Below are positions 15,008 through 22,884 of a DNA stretch of 24,867 bases, in pieces. Source of the DNA: UBA2658 sp964617335 (lineage in GTDB: Bacteria; Bacillota; Clostridia; Oscillospirales; Oscillospiraceae); the NCBI GenBank assembly GCA_964617335.1, contig CAZTXG010000026.1:1-24867 (forward strand). The letters are read 5' to 3'. Positions within the stretch are counted from its first letter, which is position 1, and the number at the start of each line of letters is the position of its first letter. Both the position numbers and the translations under genes were made by a program. Under the pieces are notes generated by a model. That model saw only the letters and a program-made list of their open reading frames with translations. It did no database searches and was not told where the DNA came from.

Positions 15008-15490
15008 TCATTTGTGATATTTACTTTTTTCATTTATCATTATAGCCCTGTAAAGCTGCTCAATAAGCATAACTCGGGCAAGATGATGGGGAAAAGTCAT
15101 TTTTGACATTGACAAACGAAGGTCACATTGCTGCTTAAGCCCCTCATCAAGACCAAAGGAAGACCCGACAATAAAACAGAGCCTGCTTATGCCTTCGCTT
15201 GTTTTCCGGGAAAAAACTTGTGCCAGTTCCTCACTGGAAATTTGATTTGCCTCTATACACATGGCCACAAGATAGGAGCCGGAAGGAATATGGCGGGAAA
15301 TCTCCTGAGCCTCTTTAAAAAGGGCGGCCTTAATTTCAGCCTTAGATGGATTTTGCGCTGTTTTCACCTCAGGAAGCTCAATAAGGCTTAGCTTGCAATA
15401 AGGTGAAAGCCTTTTTGCGTATTCCTCAAAGGCAGCAATATAGTATTTCTCACGCATACGACCCATGCATATTAGAGTAAGGTTTAGCAT
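15008..15490 (-). CDS. rlmH: 23S rRNA (pseudouridine1915-N3)-methyltransferase RlmH
   Basis: RlmH, a SPOUT-class methyltransferase of 160 residues that uses SAM to methylate pseudouridine 1915 in helix 69 of 23S rRNA on assembled ribosomes. The SAM-binding knot is CFIVGSSFGL near 103-112 (the usual GG-x-x-G has Ser at its second Gly), followed by LSMSKMTFPHHLARVMLIEQLYRA and the family-typical C-terminus YHK. Length and both conserved blocks match the family closely. AGGA lies about 9 bases before the ATG. It follows walJ by 11 bases, and the linkage of rlmH to the wal genes is also seen in Bacillus. Confidence 0.96.
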   Translation of the reverse strand: MLNLTLICMGRMREKYYIAAFEEYAKRLSPYCKLSLIELPEVKTAQNPSKAEIKAALFKEAQEISRHIPSGSYLVAMCIEANQISSEELAQVFSRKTSEGISRLCFIVGSSFGLDEGLKQQCDLRLSMSKMTFPHHLARVMLIEQLYRAIMINEKSKYHK

Positions 15491-15501
15491 AAAGGCACTT
15501 C

Positions 15502-16281
15502 CTAAAGAGATATGGGAAAAATATCTTTTTCCGGAGCCACGAAAATCTGGGGTCCGTCGCCGGAATTTATACCCTCCCGTGTAAAGCTGCTGCTAACGGT
15601 TTTTAAAGCAAGATCGGGTGTGTTGTTTTCTCGGCTAAGGTGGGCAAGAATTATTTTTCTTGCTCCGCTGTCGTAAAGAGAAAGGGCAAATTCCCCGCAG
15701 CTCTCGTTTGACAAATGCCCCCTGTCAGACAAAACTCTGCGCTTTAAAAACAGGGGATAAGAGCCGTTTTTAAGCATTTCAAGGTCATGGTTTGCCTCAA
15801 TCATAACAGCGTGAGCGCCCCTCATGCCTTCGCGCATTTCCTCTGTAACATGGCCGCAATCGGTGCAAAATCCGAAAACTTGGCTGCCGCTTATACGGTA
15901 GCCGACGCTTTCCGGTGTGTCGTGGGGGGTGAGGAAAGGCAGGACTGAGACGCCGTCTATGTATGATTCTTTTCCGGGGGACAGCTCTGTTATAAAGTTG
16001 TCGACCCCCGCAATCGACCAACGAAGGTGGTTGGCAACGGTGCGGGGGGCAAATATGGGAACTTCAAATTGCTTTGTAAGGGTTTTAAGGCCGCAAACGT
16101 GGTCACCATGCTCATGTGTAATAAGGATGCCCGAAAGCTCATTGGGGCTTTTACCTAATGAAGAAAGGGCATGGGAAATACGCCTTGCGGATATGCCCGC
16201 ATCAATAAGAAAACTGGCCTTACCATCACACAGCAGGGTGCAGTTGCCGCCGGAACCGCTGGCTATGGTGAAAATTTGCAT
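15502..16281 (-). CDS. walJ: WalJ/YycJ-type metallo-beta-lactamase fold hydrolase
   Basis: A 259-residue MBL-fold protein of the YycJ/WalJ group. The metal-binding motif is THEHGDH at 55-61 (H56, H58, D60, H61), with later ligands in DCGH (near 141) and HLS near the C-terminus. The opening IASGSGGNCTLL is characteristic of this group. In Bacillus and Streptococcus the gene is linked to WalKR and affects cell division and mutation rate; 5' exonuclease activity has been reported for family members, but the role here is inferred from context. It lies between murA (16 bases) and rlmH (11 bases). AAGGA precedes the ATG by 8 bases. Confidence 0.94.
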   Translation of the reverse strand: MQIFTIASGSGGNCTLLCDGKASFLIDAGISARRISHALSSLGKSPNELSGILITHEHGDHVCGLKTLTKQFEVPIFAPRTVANHLRWSIAGVDNFITELSPGKESYIDGVSVLPFLTPHDTPESVGYRISGSQVFGFCTDCGHVTEEMREGMRGAHAVMIEANHDLEMLKNGSYPLFLKRRVLSDRGHLSNESCGEFALSLYDSGARKIILAHLSRENNTPDLALKTVSSSFTREGINSGDGPQIFVAPEKDIFPISL

Positions 16282-16297
16282 TAAACTATTCCTTAAT

Positions 16298-17596
16298 TTA
16301 TACTACTGCCGGCTCGGTATTTAAGGGCTCGTCCGGCTCTGTTTGGCAAGATATATCAGCCCCAAGGCTATTAAGCTTACCAACAAGGTTTTCATATCCT
16401 CGCTCGATGTATACTACGTCCTCAACAATTGTTGTTCCAACAGCACAAAGTCCGGCTATGACAACAGCAGCTCCGGCACGAAGGTCACAGGCAACAACGG
16501 GAGCGCCTGTTAAAAAGGGAACCCCTTCGATAACGGCAGTTTTTCCGTCCACCTGAACCTCTGCACCCATTTTTTTAAGCTCGGAAACATACTTATAACG
16601 GTTGTCCCAAACGCCCTCGGTTACAACGCTTGTGCCTTCGGCAAGACAGAGCACAGTGCTTATCTGAGGCTGCATATCCGTAGGAAAGCCGGGGTATGGC
16701 TGGGTTTTAACATTGGTTCGAATAAGCTTTCCCATACGCCTGACAACCACATAGTCAGAGTATTCAAAAATCTCAACACCCATTTCACGAAGCTTTGCAC
16801 TTATACAGTCAAGGTGCTTTGGGATGACATTGCGGATGGTGACCTCTCCGCCTGTTGCCGCCACTGCCGCCATGTAAGTTCCCGCCTCAATCTGGTCAGG
16901 GATAATGGTGTAGCTGCCGCCATGGAGTTTTTCAACACCGTAGACTTTGATGGTATCGGTTCCCGCTCCGCGGATATCGGCTCCCATAGAGTTTAAAAAG
17001 TTTGCAAGGTCAACTATATGGGGTTCACGGGCTGCGTTTTCGATAGTTGTTTTTCCTTTTGCTCTGGTTGCAGCAATCATAATGTTCATGGTTGCGCCAA
17101 CAGAAACCTTGTCTAAATATATTTTGTTGCCCACAAGATAGCCATCGGGGGTATCTGCATAGACAAAACCGCCCCGAACCTCTACATTCGCGCCGAGGGC
17201 AGTCATGCCTTTTATGTGTTGATCTATGGGGCGCACGCCGAAGTTACAACCTCCGGGCATAGTGGTTTTAGCAGAGCCAAAGCGCCCAATCATAGCGCCG
17301 ATTAGGTAGTATGAGGCACGAATCTTCCTCATAAGGTCATAGGGAGCGCCTTCTTTGCGGACATTGGTGCAGTCAACCTCAACCGTTGTCTTGTTTATTA
17401 GGCGAACCTTAGCACCCATTTCGCTTAATATTGTAAGGAGCATTTCAGCGTCGCTTATCTGAGGAATATTTTCAATTCTGCATACACCGTCCACCATAAG
17501 AGCGGCAGGTATAATAGCCACTGCGGCGTTTTTGGCGCCGCTTATTTCAACTTCTCCAAATAAAGGCTTTCCGCCTTTAATCACATATTTATCCAA
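16298..17596 (-). CDS. murA: UDP-N-acetylglucosamine 1-carboxyvinyltransferase MurA
   Basis: MurA transfers enolpyruvate from PEP to UDP-GlcNAc, the first committed step of peptidoglycan synthesis in the cytoplasm. Length is 432 residues, as usual. K22-N23 in SGAKNA, the catalytic C117 in PGGCNFGVRPIDQH (the residue attacked by fosfomycin) and R-x-x-Y-x-x-NLVGKL at the C-terminus are intact. Firmicutes often have two murA copies; which one this is cannot be told. The start is TTG at 17596 with AAGGTG 7 bases upstream; the weak codon, the separate promoter and an overlapping upstream ORF suggest expression is tuned separately from the wal genes ahead of it. It is followed by walJ after 16 bases. 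Confidence 0.96.
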   Translation of the reverse strand: MDKYVIKGGKPLFGEVEISGAKNAAVAIIPAALMVDGVCRIENIPQISDAEMLLTILSEMGAKVRLINKTTVEVDCTNVRKEGAPYDLMRKIRASYYLIGAMIGRFGSAKTTMPGGCNFGVRPIDQHIKGMTALGANVEVRGGFVYADTPDGYLVGNKIYLDKVSVGATMNIMIAATRAKGKTTIENAAREPHIVDLANFLNSMGADIRGAGTDTIKVYGVEKLHGGSYTIIPDQIEAGTYMAAVAATGGEVTIRNVIPKHLDCISAKLREMGVEIFEYSDYVVVRRMGKLIRTNVKTQPYPGFPTDMQPQISTVLCLAEGTSVVTEGVWDNRYKYVSELKKMGAEVQVDGKTAVIEGVPFLTGAPVVACDLRAGAAVVIAGLCAVGTTIVEDVVYIERGYENLVGKLNSLGADISCQTEPDEPLNTEPAVV

Positions 17597-17691
17597 ATTA
17601 AAACACCTTCCCGCACAGAGAAAATATAGATATCTTTTATGTATTGTAGCATACCCGACATAGGGGAATATAGCCGAGGAATTTTCGGCAT
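17581..17691 (-). CDS. Candidate 36-codon leader ORF overlapping the murA start
   Basis: Read on the minus strand, an ATG at 17691 preceded by GGGAGG (spacing 3, short) opens a frame of 36 codons ending in TGA at 17583-17581, beyond the TTG start of murA at 17596, so the two overlap by 16 bases in different frames. The peptide begins MPKIPRLYSPM and has no known motif. A GCCGA/TCGGC inverted repeat lies in its first codons. It lies inside the leader expected from the promoter at 17721-17749. Such an arrangement could couple or limit murA translation. A frame this long is not rare by chance, so the coding call is tentative. Confidence 0.3.
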   Translation of the reverse strand: MPKIPRLYSPMSGMLQYIKDIYIFSVREGVLIWINM

Positions 17692-17720
17692 AATCCTCCC
17701 ATTAGCTGCCAAGCTAGTGA

Positions 17721-17749
17721 ATTATAACATAAAAATTACAATATTACAA
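17721..17749 (-). promoter_or_regulatory. Sigma-A promoter ahead of murA
   Basis: On the minus strand: TTGTAA (17749-17744), a 17-base spacer and a perfect TATAAT (17726-17721). It lies in the 185-base gap after yycI and predicts a leader of about 118 bases before the murA TTG. Confidence 0.7.
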
Positions 17750-17781
17750 TAAAAAATAACAAAGACCTATTTGCAGCCTCT

Positions 17782-18618
17782 TTAGGCAGCGTCAAGACTT
17801 TCCGGAAGCCCTGTAAAACCGTTGATATAATAGTTTCCCACATCAGTTTCAATGCGCCAAACCGGCTTTAAACTGCTGGAGCCGGAAACAACGGCATTTA
17901 AGAAATAGCCTAGCTCAAGGCTTCTTATTTCGCTGCAAATTTCGCCGGTCTGCCGTGTGTATTGCAGAAAGTTCATTAGAACAGTTACGGCATCCGGAGG
18001 GGACTCCGCCTGCTGTTGAGAAACAAGCGAGCCGGAAGGACGGGTTCCCTGAATAAGAAAAAGCCTGTCAGAGGAAAAGTCAAAACGTATTTCTGCATTG
18101 TAAATATTTTTTTCTTCCCAGGCACAAAGCATCGTTACAATAGTATTTCCGCCGGATACTGTAACATTAGGCTCGGCATCGGAATATTTTATTCCAAGTT
18201 TTTTTAAGGCAGTTTTACAGCCGTCAACCGGATTTTCCCCCAAAGGTATTATATCCGAATTGAGAAGGATTTCAAACGCACCGTTCCCGCGAAAATTTGC
18301 CTGACCGTTAGCATTGCTGTAAAAAATTATATTGCCGCCCAAATCATTTGCCGTACAGTTTCCGATTAAACTTGAAAGATTCCTTTTTTCCTTTGCCAGG
18401 TCACGGCTAAGAGAAAGCTCTGGAAGCATTTTCTCAGGCAGGATAACATCGGGATAAAGGTATATGCCATTATCCTCTAATACGGTCTTCAAAGCAGTAT
18501 TTTTATACTCCCTCGCACTGCGTTTGTCGCTTTCGTTGCTTATAACAATGGTAAGCAAAAAGGCGTTAACAAGGGCAAGGAGTATGATAGTAAAATTTTT
18601 AATCTTTGACTTGTCCAT
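17782..18618 (-). CDS. yycI: YycI-like regulator of the WalKR system
   Basis: A 278-residue protein with one N-terminal membrane helix (about residues 9-26, FTIILLALVNAFLLTIVI) and a large outer domain, the plan of YycI, which with YycH inhibits WalK through membrane contacts in Bacillus. The C-terminal block VWRIETDVGNYYINGFTG is the most family-like part. The name rests on this block, the topology and its position after walK and a YycH-like gene; overall similarity to Bacillus YycI is expected to be low. The start at ATG 18618 has AGGAG 6 bases upstream, better than the TTG at 18621. It lies 13 bases after the YycH-like gene. Confidence 0.75.
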   Translation of the reverse strand: MDKSKIKNFTIILLALVNAFLLTIVISNESDKRSAREYKNTALKTVLEDNGIYLYPDVILPEKMLPELSLSRDLAKEKRNLSSLIGNCTANDLGGNIIFYSNANGQANFRGNGAFEILLNSDIIPLGENPVDGCKTALKKLGIKYSDAEPNVTVSGGNTIVTMLCAWEEKNIYNAEIRFDFSSDRLFLIQGTRPSGSLVSQQQAESPPDAVTVLMNFLQYTRQTGEICSEIRSLELGYFLNAVVSGSSSLKPVWRIETDVGNYYINGFTGLPESLDAA

Positions 18619-18631
18619 CAAAGTCTCCTTG

Positions 18632-19936
18632 TCAATAGTTAATCCACGAAGAGCTTACACCTGATGAGCGATCCTCATACCGCAAAACCGGCTCGCCGCC
18701 GCTTACCGCAATGGCAGCCGCCAGCCTTTCCGACAGGGGATACAAAAGACCGCCGCTGAAGGAATAGCTCCGGAAAATCATCTCAACACGGGTAACTGCT
18801 CCGTCCTGAAGTTCAATTTTTGCAGCCGGCTGATTATTTTGCAATGAAACCGGCACACCGTCTATAGTGTATTCAAAAATAAGCGTGCAGTTTTCGGGGT
18901 CCTTGGGAGAGAGTATCTCTGTAAGGTAAGGCTTTGCGCTGCCGGATAGAGAGCCGGCGCCGGCCTGAGCGATAAATCCGGCGGCATTTATGCAATCTAA
19001 AAGCTCAAGCCTATCACCTTTTTTTGCAACCTTTGCGGCATCTGAGGCAGCAACGCTGAAAACAGCCTTTCCGGAAATATCAATGCGCAGACTGCGCTTT
19101 CCGTCTATATAAACCATTGAGCCGTCACCTTCCGGATAGCTTGTAACCTTTTGCATATCGAAAAGGGAAAGCAGGGAGGATGTAATAGAGTCGTCAATCA
19201 AAGGGTTTGAAGAGGAAAGAGCACGCAGCTCGGAAGATTCGCCGGAAAAAATGAAATAGGGGTCAATATTTTGATATTCATCTTCTATTTCAAAGGCGAA
19301 GGCCGAAGTGCCCATGGGCAGCTCGGAAATAAGAGAGGATAGGGCGGAAAAGTTAAGGGCCGTTTTACTGCGGAAAAAGCTTCCTTCATCCTCATTAATA
19401 TAATACAAGTATAAAGAGCCCGCTTCGTCTCCGCCTAAGAAAAGCCGGCGGACAAAACTGGGGCTTGTGACATCATTTATTTCTGTTCCAAGCCAGCTGG
19501 CGATGGCAGCTAAAGGCTGAGGATGAAGATAGTCAAAAAACACGCCGCTTTCTTTAAGGCAATCACGCCACTGGGCTTCTGTTATTTTTTCTTTATTATT
19601 AGCTGAGCCTATGGCCTCGCCTAAAAGAGAAGAAAACTGTGATAAAAGCTTTTCCCTGTTGGTATTTGCATATTTTGCGGCGTAATGGGAGCCGTCTGCC
19701 TTTGTGGCAAGAATAAAGGCAGGCTCTGAAGCTGTTATGATGGTGTCGGCCTCTGTGGAGCCGGAACTGCTTTTACTATTGTCTGTGCCGAAAAGGGAAC
19801 CAAAATCCTCTAAGACAGAATCCGTGCCTGTGGAAACGGATTTTAACAGCAAGAAAATCGAGGAGAGAAACAAAAGGCCTATAAGAAGGTTCTTTCCATA
19901 ATCAATGAGCTTTGATCGGTCTTTAAAAAATCTCAT
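18632..19936 (-). CDS. yycH: YycH-like regulator of the WalKR system
   Basis: A 434-residue protein with a short basic N-terminus, one membrane helix at about 17-34 (LLIGLLFLSSIFLLLKSV) and a large outer region. This matches YycH, the partner of YycI in controlling WalK. Assignment relies on topology, size and gene order (walR, walK, this gene, yycI), since no sharp motif exists. A serine- and glycine-rich linker (near 40-65) separates the helix from the folded domain. The start at ATG 19936 lies 5 bases after GGAGGG and overlaps the 3' end of walK by 14 bases, so the two are translationally coupled; a GTG two codons upstream is too close to the site. Confidence 0.72.
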   Translation of the reverse strand: MRFFKDRSKLIDYGKNLLIGLLFLSSIFLLLKSVSTGTDSVLEDFGSLFGTDNSKSSSGSTEADTIITASEPAFILATKADGSHYAAKYANTNREKLLSQFSSLLGEAIGSANNKEKITEAQWRDCLKESGVFFDYLHPQPLAAIASWLGTEINDVTSPSFVRRLFLGGDEAGSLYLYYINEDEGSFFRSKTALNFSALSSLISELPMGTSAFAFEIEDEYQNIDPYFIFSGESSELRALSSSNPLIDDSITSSLLSLFDMQKVTSYPEGDGSMVYIDGKRSLRIDISGKAVFSVAASDAAKVAKKGDRLELLDCINAAGFIAQAGAGSLSGSAKPYLTEILSPKDPENCTLIFEYTIDGVPVSLQNNQPAAKIELQDGAVTRVEMIFRSYSFSGGLLYPLSERLAAAIAVSGGEPVLRYEDRSSGVSSSWINY

Positions 19937-21368
19937 CGGCACCCTCCGCCGGCAGGGATATAGTAATCACCGTGCCTTTTCCCAGGCGGCTTGTAAGGGA
20001 TATGTCGCCCCCATGCCGCAAGACAATTTCTCTTGCAATGGAAAGGCCAAGACCTGTTCCTCCGGATTCACGGCTTCTTGCCTTGTCCACCCTGTAAAAG
20101 CGGTCGAATACTTTTGGCACATCTTCTTCAGGAATACCTATGCCGTTATCCCGAACGCTGACCCAAACAGACTCGTCTTTAAGTCCGGCGCTTATGGATA
20201 TGCTGCCTCCGTTACGAGTGTATTTTATAGCATTGGACACCATGTTAATAAGAACCTGTTCTATTCTAGCCTTATCGCCAACTATTTCAGGCAGGGCAGT
20301 TTTAAGACTCATTGTAAAACGATGGTTTCGCTTTTGAGCCTCAAGCTGCATGGCGTTATATATATCGGTAATAGATTTTTCAATGGAAAAACGCTGAAAA
20401 CTAAACTCTATGCTGCCTGCGTCAAAGCGTGACAAGGTCAATAAATCCTGAACAATTTTTGTCATACGGTCGCTTTCCGTAACGATAACACCCAAAAACT
20501 CATTTACAGTTTCCTTGGAGATTCCATTACCGCCTTGGAGAGTTTCTGCATAGCTGCGAATGCTGGTTATGGGGGTTCTAAGCTCGTGGGAGACATTTGC
20601 CACAAACTCACGGCGCATGGCTTCGGATTTTTTCAAATCGTCCAGAGTTTTTTCAAGCTGTCCTGCCATCCCACTGAAGGTGCGGGTTAAAACGCCGATT
20701 TCGTCTTGGGCGTCAGAACTTGGTTTTTGAGAAAAATCTCCGGCGGCAACCTGCTCTGCTGCCTTTGTAAGGCTTTGAATAGGCCCTACCATAGTTTTAG
20801 CAAGCAAAAGACTTAAAAGCAGGGAAATAAGCAGGCCTACAAAAAGAGCCTCCAAAATTATTTGAAAAATTGTGGAACTAAGCTCGTGAACATCGTTTTT
20901 GTTGTCGTATATATATACAATATATTTTGAGGATTCTCCCTGAAAGGGGAGTGCCACATCCATATAAGAGGCGCTGTGGTCGCTGACATATCCCTCAGTG
21001 CCGCCAATTGCGGTTAATATATTCGGAGTAATGGCAAGACCTTCTGTTTCAGGGCCGGAACCGGCAAGGACTGAGCCGGTTTCTCCGTCTAAAATATAGT
21101 AATTTCGGCTGCTGGAGTCAATCCCCAATTGTCCGGAATGAGCTTGAATAATGTTTTCGATTCTGGATGCGGAGTCGGAGCCGTCAGCAGCGGAATAAAG
21201 GCTTGCGGCAAGCTCTGGATTTTCAAAAACAGTTTTCATCTGGGTGTAAAAATCCTCCAGATAAAAAGACCTTATTTCGTTTATTAAAAAGGCCCCGACG
21301 ACGGCCATTAAGGATAAAATAAGCAGCAGAACAATGAGAACAAGCTTTGTATAAAGGCTTTTGTTCAT
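19923..21368 (-). CDS. walK: Sensor histidine kinase WalK-like
   Basis: A 481-residue membrane sensor kinase. TM1 is at about 8-30, an outer sensor domain at 31-166, TM2 at 168-190, HAMP at about 190-242, and the HisKA domain has the phospho-accepting H261 in NVSHELRTPI. The ATPase domain follows with the N box (MVSNAIKY), G1 (RDNGIGI), F box (VFDRFYR) and G2 (GGTGLGLS). Unlike Bacillus WalK (about 610 residues), there is no cytoplasmic PAS domain between HAMP and HisKA, so it is a shortened type. It phosphorylates the response regulator encoded 56 bases upstream. The name rests on the following yycH, yycI and walJ; a PhoR-like label from sequence alone would be possible. GGAGG lies 6 bases before ATG. 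Confidence 0.9.
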   Translation of the reverse strand: MNKSLYTKLVLIVLLLILSLMAVVGAFLINEIRSFYLEDFYTQMKTVFENPELAASLYSAADGSDSASRIENIIQAHSGQLGIDSSSRNYYILDGETGSVLAGSGPETEGLAITPNILTAIGGTEGYVSDHSASYMDVALPFQGESSKYIVYIYDNKNDVHELSSTIFQIILEALFVGLLISLLLSLLLAKTMVGPIQSLTKAAEQVAAGDFSQKPSSDAQDEIGVLTRTFSGMAGQLEKTLDDLKKSEAMRREFVANVSHELRTPITSIRSYAETLQGGNGISKETVNEFLGVIVTESDRMTKIVQDLLTLSRFDAGSIEFSFQRFSIEKSITDIYNAMQLEAQKRNHRFTMSLKTALPEIVGDKARIEQVLINMVSNAIKYTRNGGSISISAGLKDESVWVSVRDNGIGIPEEDVPKVFDRFYRVDKARSRESGGTGLGLSIAREIVLRHGGDISLTSRLGKGTVITISLPAEGADEIF

Positions 21369-21424
21369 TTAAACCTCCACATTGCGGCAGAGCCTGCCAC
21401 GGGATTTTTTAAGTATTCCGCCTT

Positions 21425-22126
21425 TTAGGATTCGTTAAAATAATACCCGACTCCACGCTTTGTCATAACATATAAAGGTTCGGCAGGGTTATCTTCAATC
21501 TTTTCACGAAGGCGGCGCACTGCAACGTCAACAGCTCGCAGGTCGCCAAAATAGTCGTACTGCCAGACTTCGCTCATAAGCTCCTTTCGGGATACTACCT
21601 TACCCGGATGGGAGGCAAGAAACTTAATAAGGTCATATTCCCTCTGGGTAAGCTCAAGCCCTTTGCCGTTTTTATAAACCGTGTGGCGGCTGAAATCTAT
21701 GACTATATCCTTCATACATAGGGTTTCGCCGGAGTCCTCCGCCGGAGGAGGCTCTGCCGTTGCGGCTCTGCGCATATTGGTGTTAACCCTTGCCAAAAGC
21801 TCCCTCATTGAAAAGGGTTTTGTTATGTAGTCGTCTGCCCCAAGCTCCAGACCAAAGACCTTGTCGGTTTCTTCTTCCCTTGCGGTTATCATTATTATGG
21901 GGATATTGCTGCCCTCGCCTCGCAGAGTTTTGCAAACCTCAAAGCCATCCATATAAGGCAGCATAACGTCAAGTAAAATAAGGTCGGGATTATTTTCCCT
22001 TGCAAGCTTTAAGCCCTCTTTGCCGTCATAGGCGAAGATGGTTTTGTAGTCGGCTTTTTCAAGGTTAAATTTAAGGATGTCTACGATGGCCTTTTCATCA
22101 TCGACAATCAGAACGGTTCTTTGCAT
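21425..22126 (-). CDS. walR: OmpR/PhoB-type response regulator WalR-like
   Basis: A 233-residue response regulator. The receiver domain (1-115) has the acidic pair D9-D10, phospho-acceptor D53 in LLDVMLP and the conserved lysine in YITKPFS near 101. A short linker with a PPP run precedes the winged-helix domain (about 140-230: ELTQREYDLIKFLASHPGKVVSR and VDVAVRRLREKIE). It is expected to control cell wall hydrolase and wall synthesis genes. The start at ATG 22126 gives the standard N-terminus; a GTG two codons upstream lies too near the AAGGA site. It begins 34 bases after the NUDIX gene and is probably transcribed with it, with no separate promoter visible in that gap. Confidence 0.93.
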   Translation of the reverse strand: MQRTVLIVDDEKAIVDILKFNLEKADYKTIFAYDGKEGLKLARENNPDLILLDVMLPYMDGFEVCKTLRGEGSNIPIIMITAREEETDKVFGLELGADDYITKPFSMRELLARVNTNMRRAATAEPPPAEDSGETLCMKDIVIDFSRHTVYKNGKGLELTQREYDLIKFLASHPGKVVSRKELMSEVWQYDYFGDLRAVDVAVRRLREKIEDNPAEPLYVMTKRGVGYYFNES

Positions 22127-22160
22127 ACCCACCGGTCCTTTCCCATTGAAAATTTTTATA

Positions 22161-22697
22161 TTAACTTCGGAGCAGGGCTTTTGCCTTTAAAATTGCCACA
22201 ACGGTTTTAGCGTCGGCCAGCTCATTATTCATAACAGACTCATAAAGCTCGTCAATATGTACTTTTATAACATCAAGAAACTCATTTTCGTCAGGGTGGG
22301 CCTTACCAAAAATCAAGTTTTGAGCAAGGTAAAGGTAGAGAGTTTCCCTGCAAAAGCCGGGTGAAGGATATAATTTGCCAAGGTCTGTGTATTGCATAGC
22401 CGTTATGCCTGTTTCTTCGCTAAGCTCGCGCTTTGCGCAATCAAGAGGGTTCTCGCCCTTTTCAAGCTTTCCGGCGGGCAGTTCTAACATATGCTCGCCC
22501 ATGGGGTAGCGAAACTGCCGCACACAGTAGACATAGCCCTCGTCATCTATAGGCAAAACCGTAACTCCGCCCGGATGCTCAACAACCTCACGCAGGGAAT
22601 GCTCACCATTTGGCAGGATGACCCTGTCTAAGGTGGTTGCTGTTATAAGACCTTCGTAGCCGCAGATGCGGTGTATGGGGGTTTCAGTGTAATCCAT
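22161..22697 (-). CDS. NUDIX hydrolase, probable ADP-ribose pyrophosphatase
   Basis: A 178-residue NUDIX enzyme. The NUDIX box at 76-98 is complete: G-x5-E-x7-RE-L-x-EE-x-G-I, with catalytic and Mg-binding E91, E94 and E95. The flanking VRQFRYPMGEHMLELPAGK block and the later YPSPGF are typical of the ADP-ribose pyrophosphatase (NudF-like) group, which hydrolyses ADP-ribose to AMP and ribose 5-phosphate. The start at ATG 22697 has CCGGAGG 6 bases upstream; the frame is open 40 codons further up, but that part lies in the promoter and leader. It is the first gene of the leftward block containing walRK; the functional link to wall control is unclear. Confidence 0.92.
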   Translation of the reverse strand: MDYTETPIHRICGYEGLITATTLDRVILPNGEHSLREVVEHPGGVTVLPIDDEGYVYCVRQFRYPMGEHMLELPAGKLEKGENPLDCAKRELSEETGITAMQYTDLGKLYPSPGFCRETLYLYLAQNLIFGKAHPDENEFLDVIKVHIDELYESVMNNELADAKTVVAILKAKALLRS

Positions 22698-22815
22698 GCT
22701 TTTCCTCCGGAAATAAAATAAAACCACATAATAAAAAGCGGCAGACATCAGATACAAAGTGTCCTTATTCATATGTGTATAAAATAGTGTAATATCCACA
22801 TTGTGCTTTTTCGTC

Positions 22816-22844
22816 ATTATATCATATTGAAATTTATTTTTCCA
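22816..22844 (-). promoter_or_regulatory. Promoter of the NUDIX-walRK block, with extended -10
   Basis: On the minus strand: TGGAAA (22844-22839), a 17-base spacer and TATAAT (22821-22816) preceded by TGA, making an extended -10 (TGnTATAAT). It predicts a leader of about 110 bases and rules out the far-upstream in-frame start of the NUDIX gene. Confidence 0.65.
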
Positions 22845-22884
22845 GTTATTTAAACTAGAGCATTAGGCTAAGGTGGAGTACAAT

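Noticed and set aside
19905..20432. Open frame of 175 codons on the plus strand, opposite walK
   Set aside because: It overlaps the ATPase and HisKA part of the kinase on the other strand, has no ribosome site and gives an unrecognisable protein.
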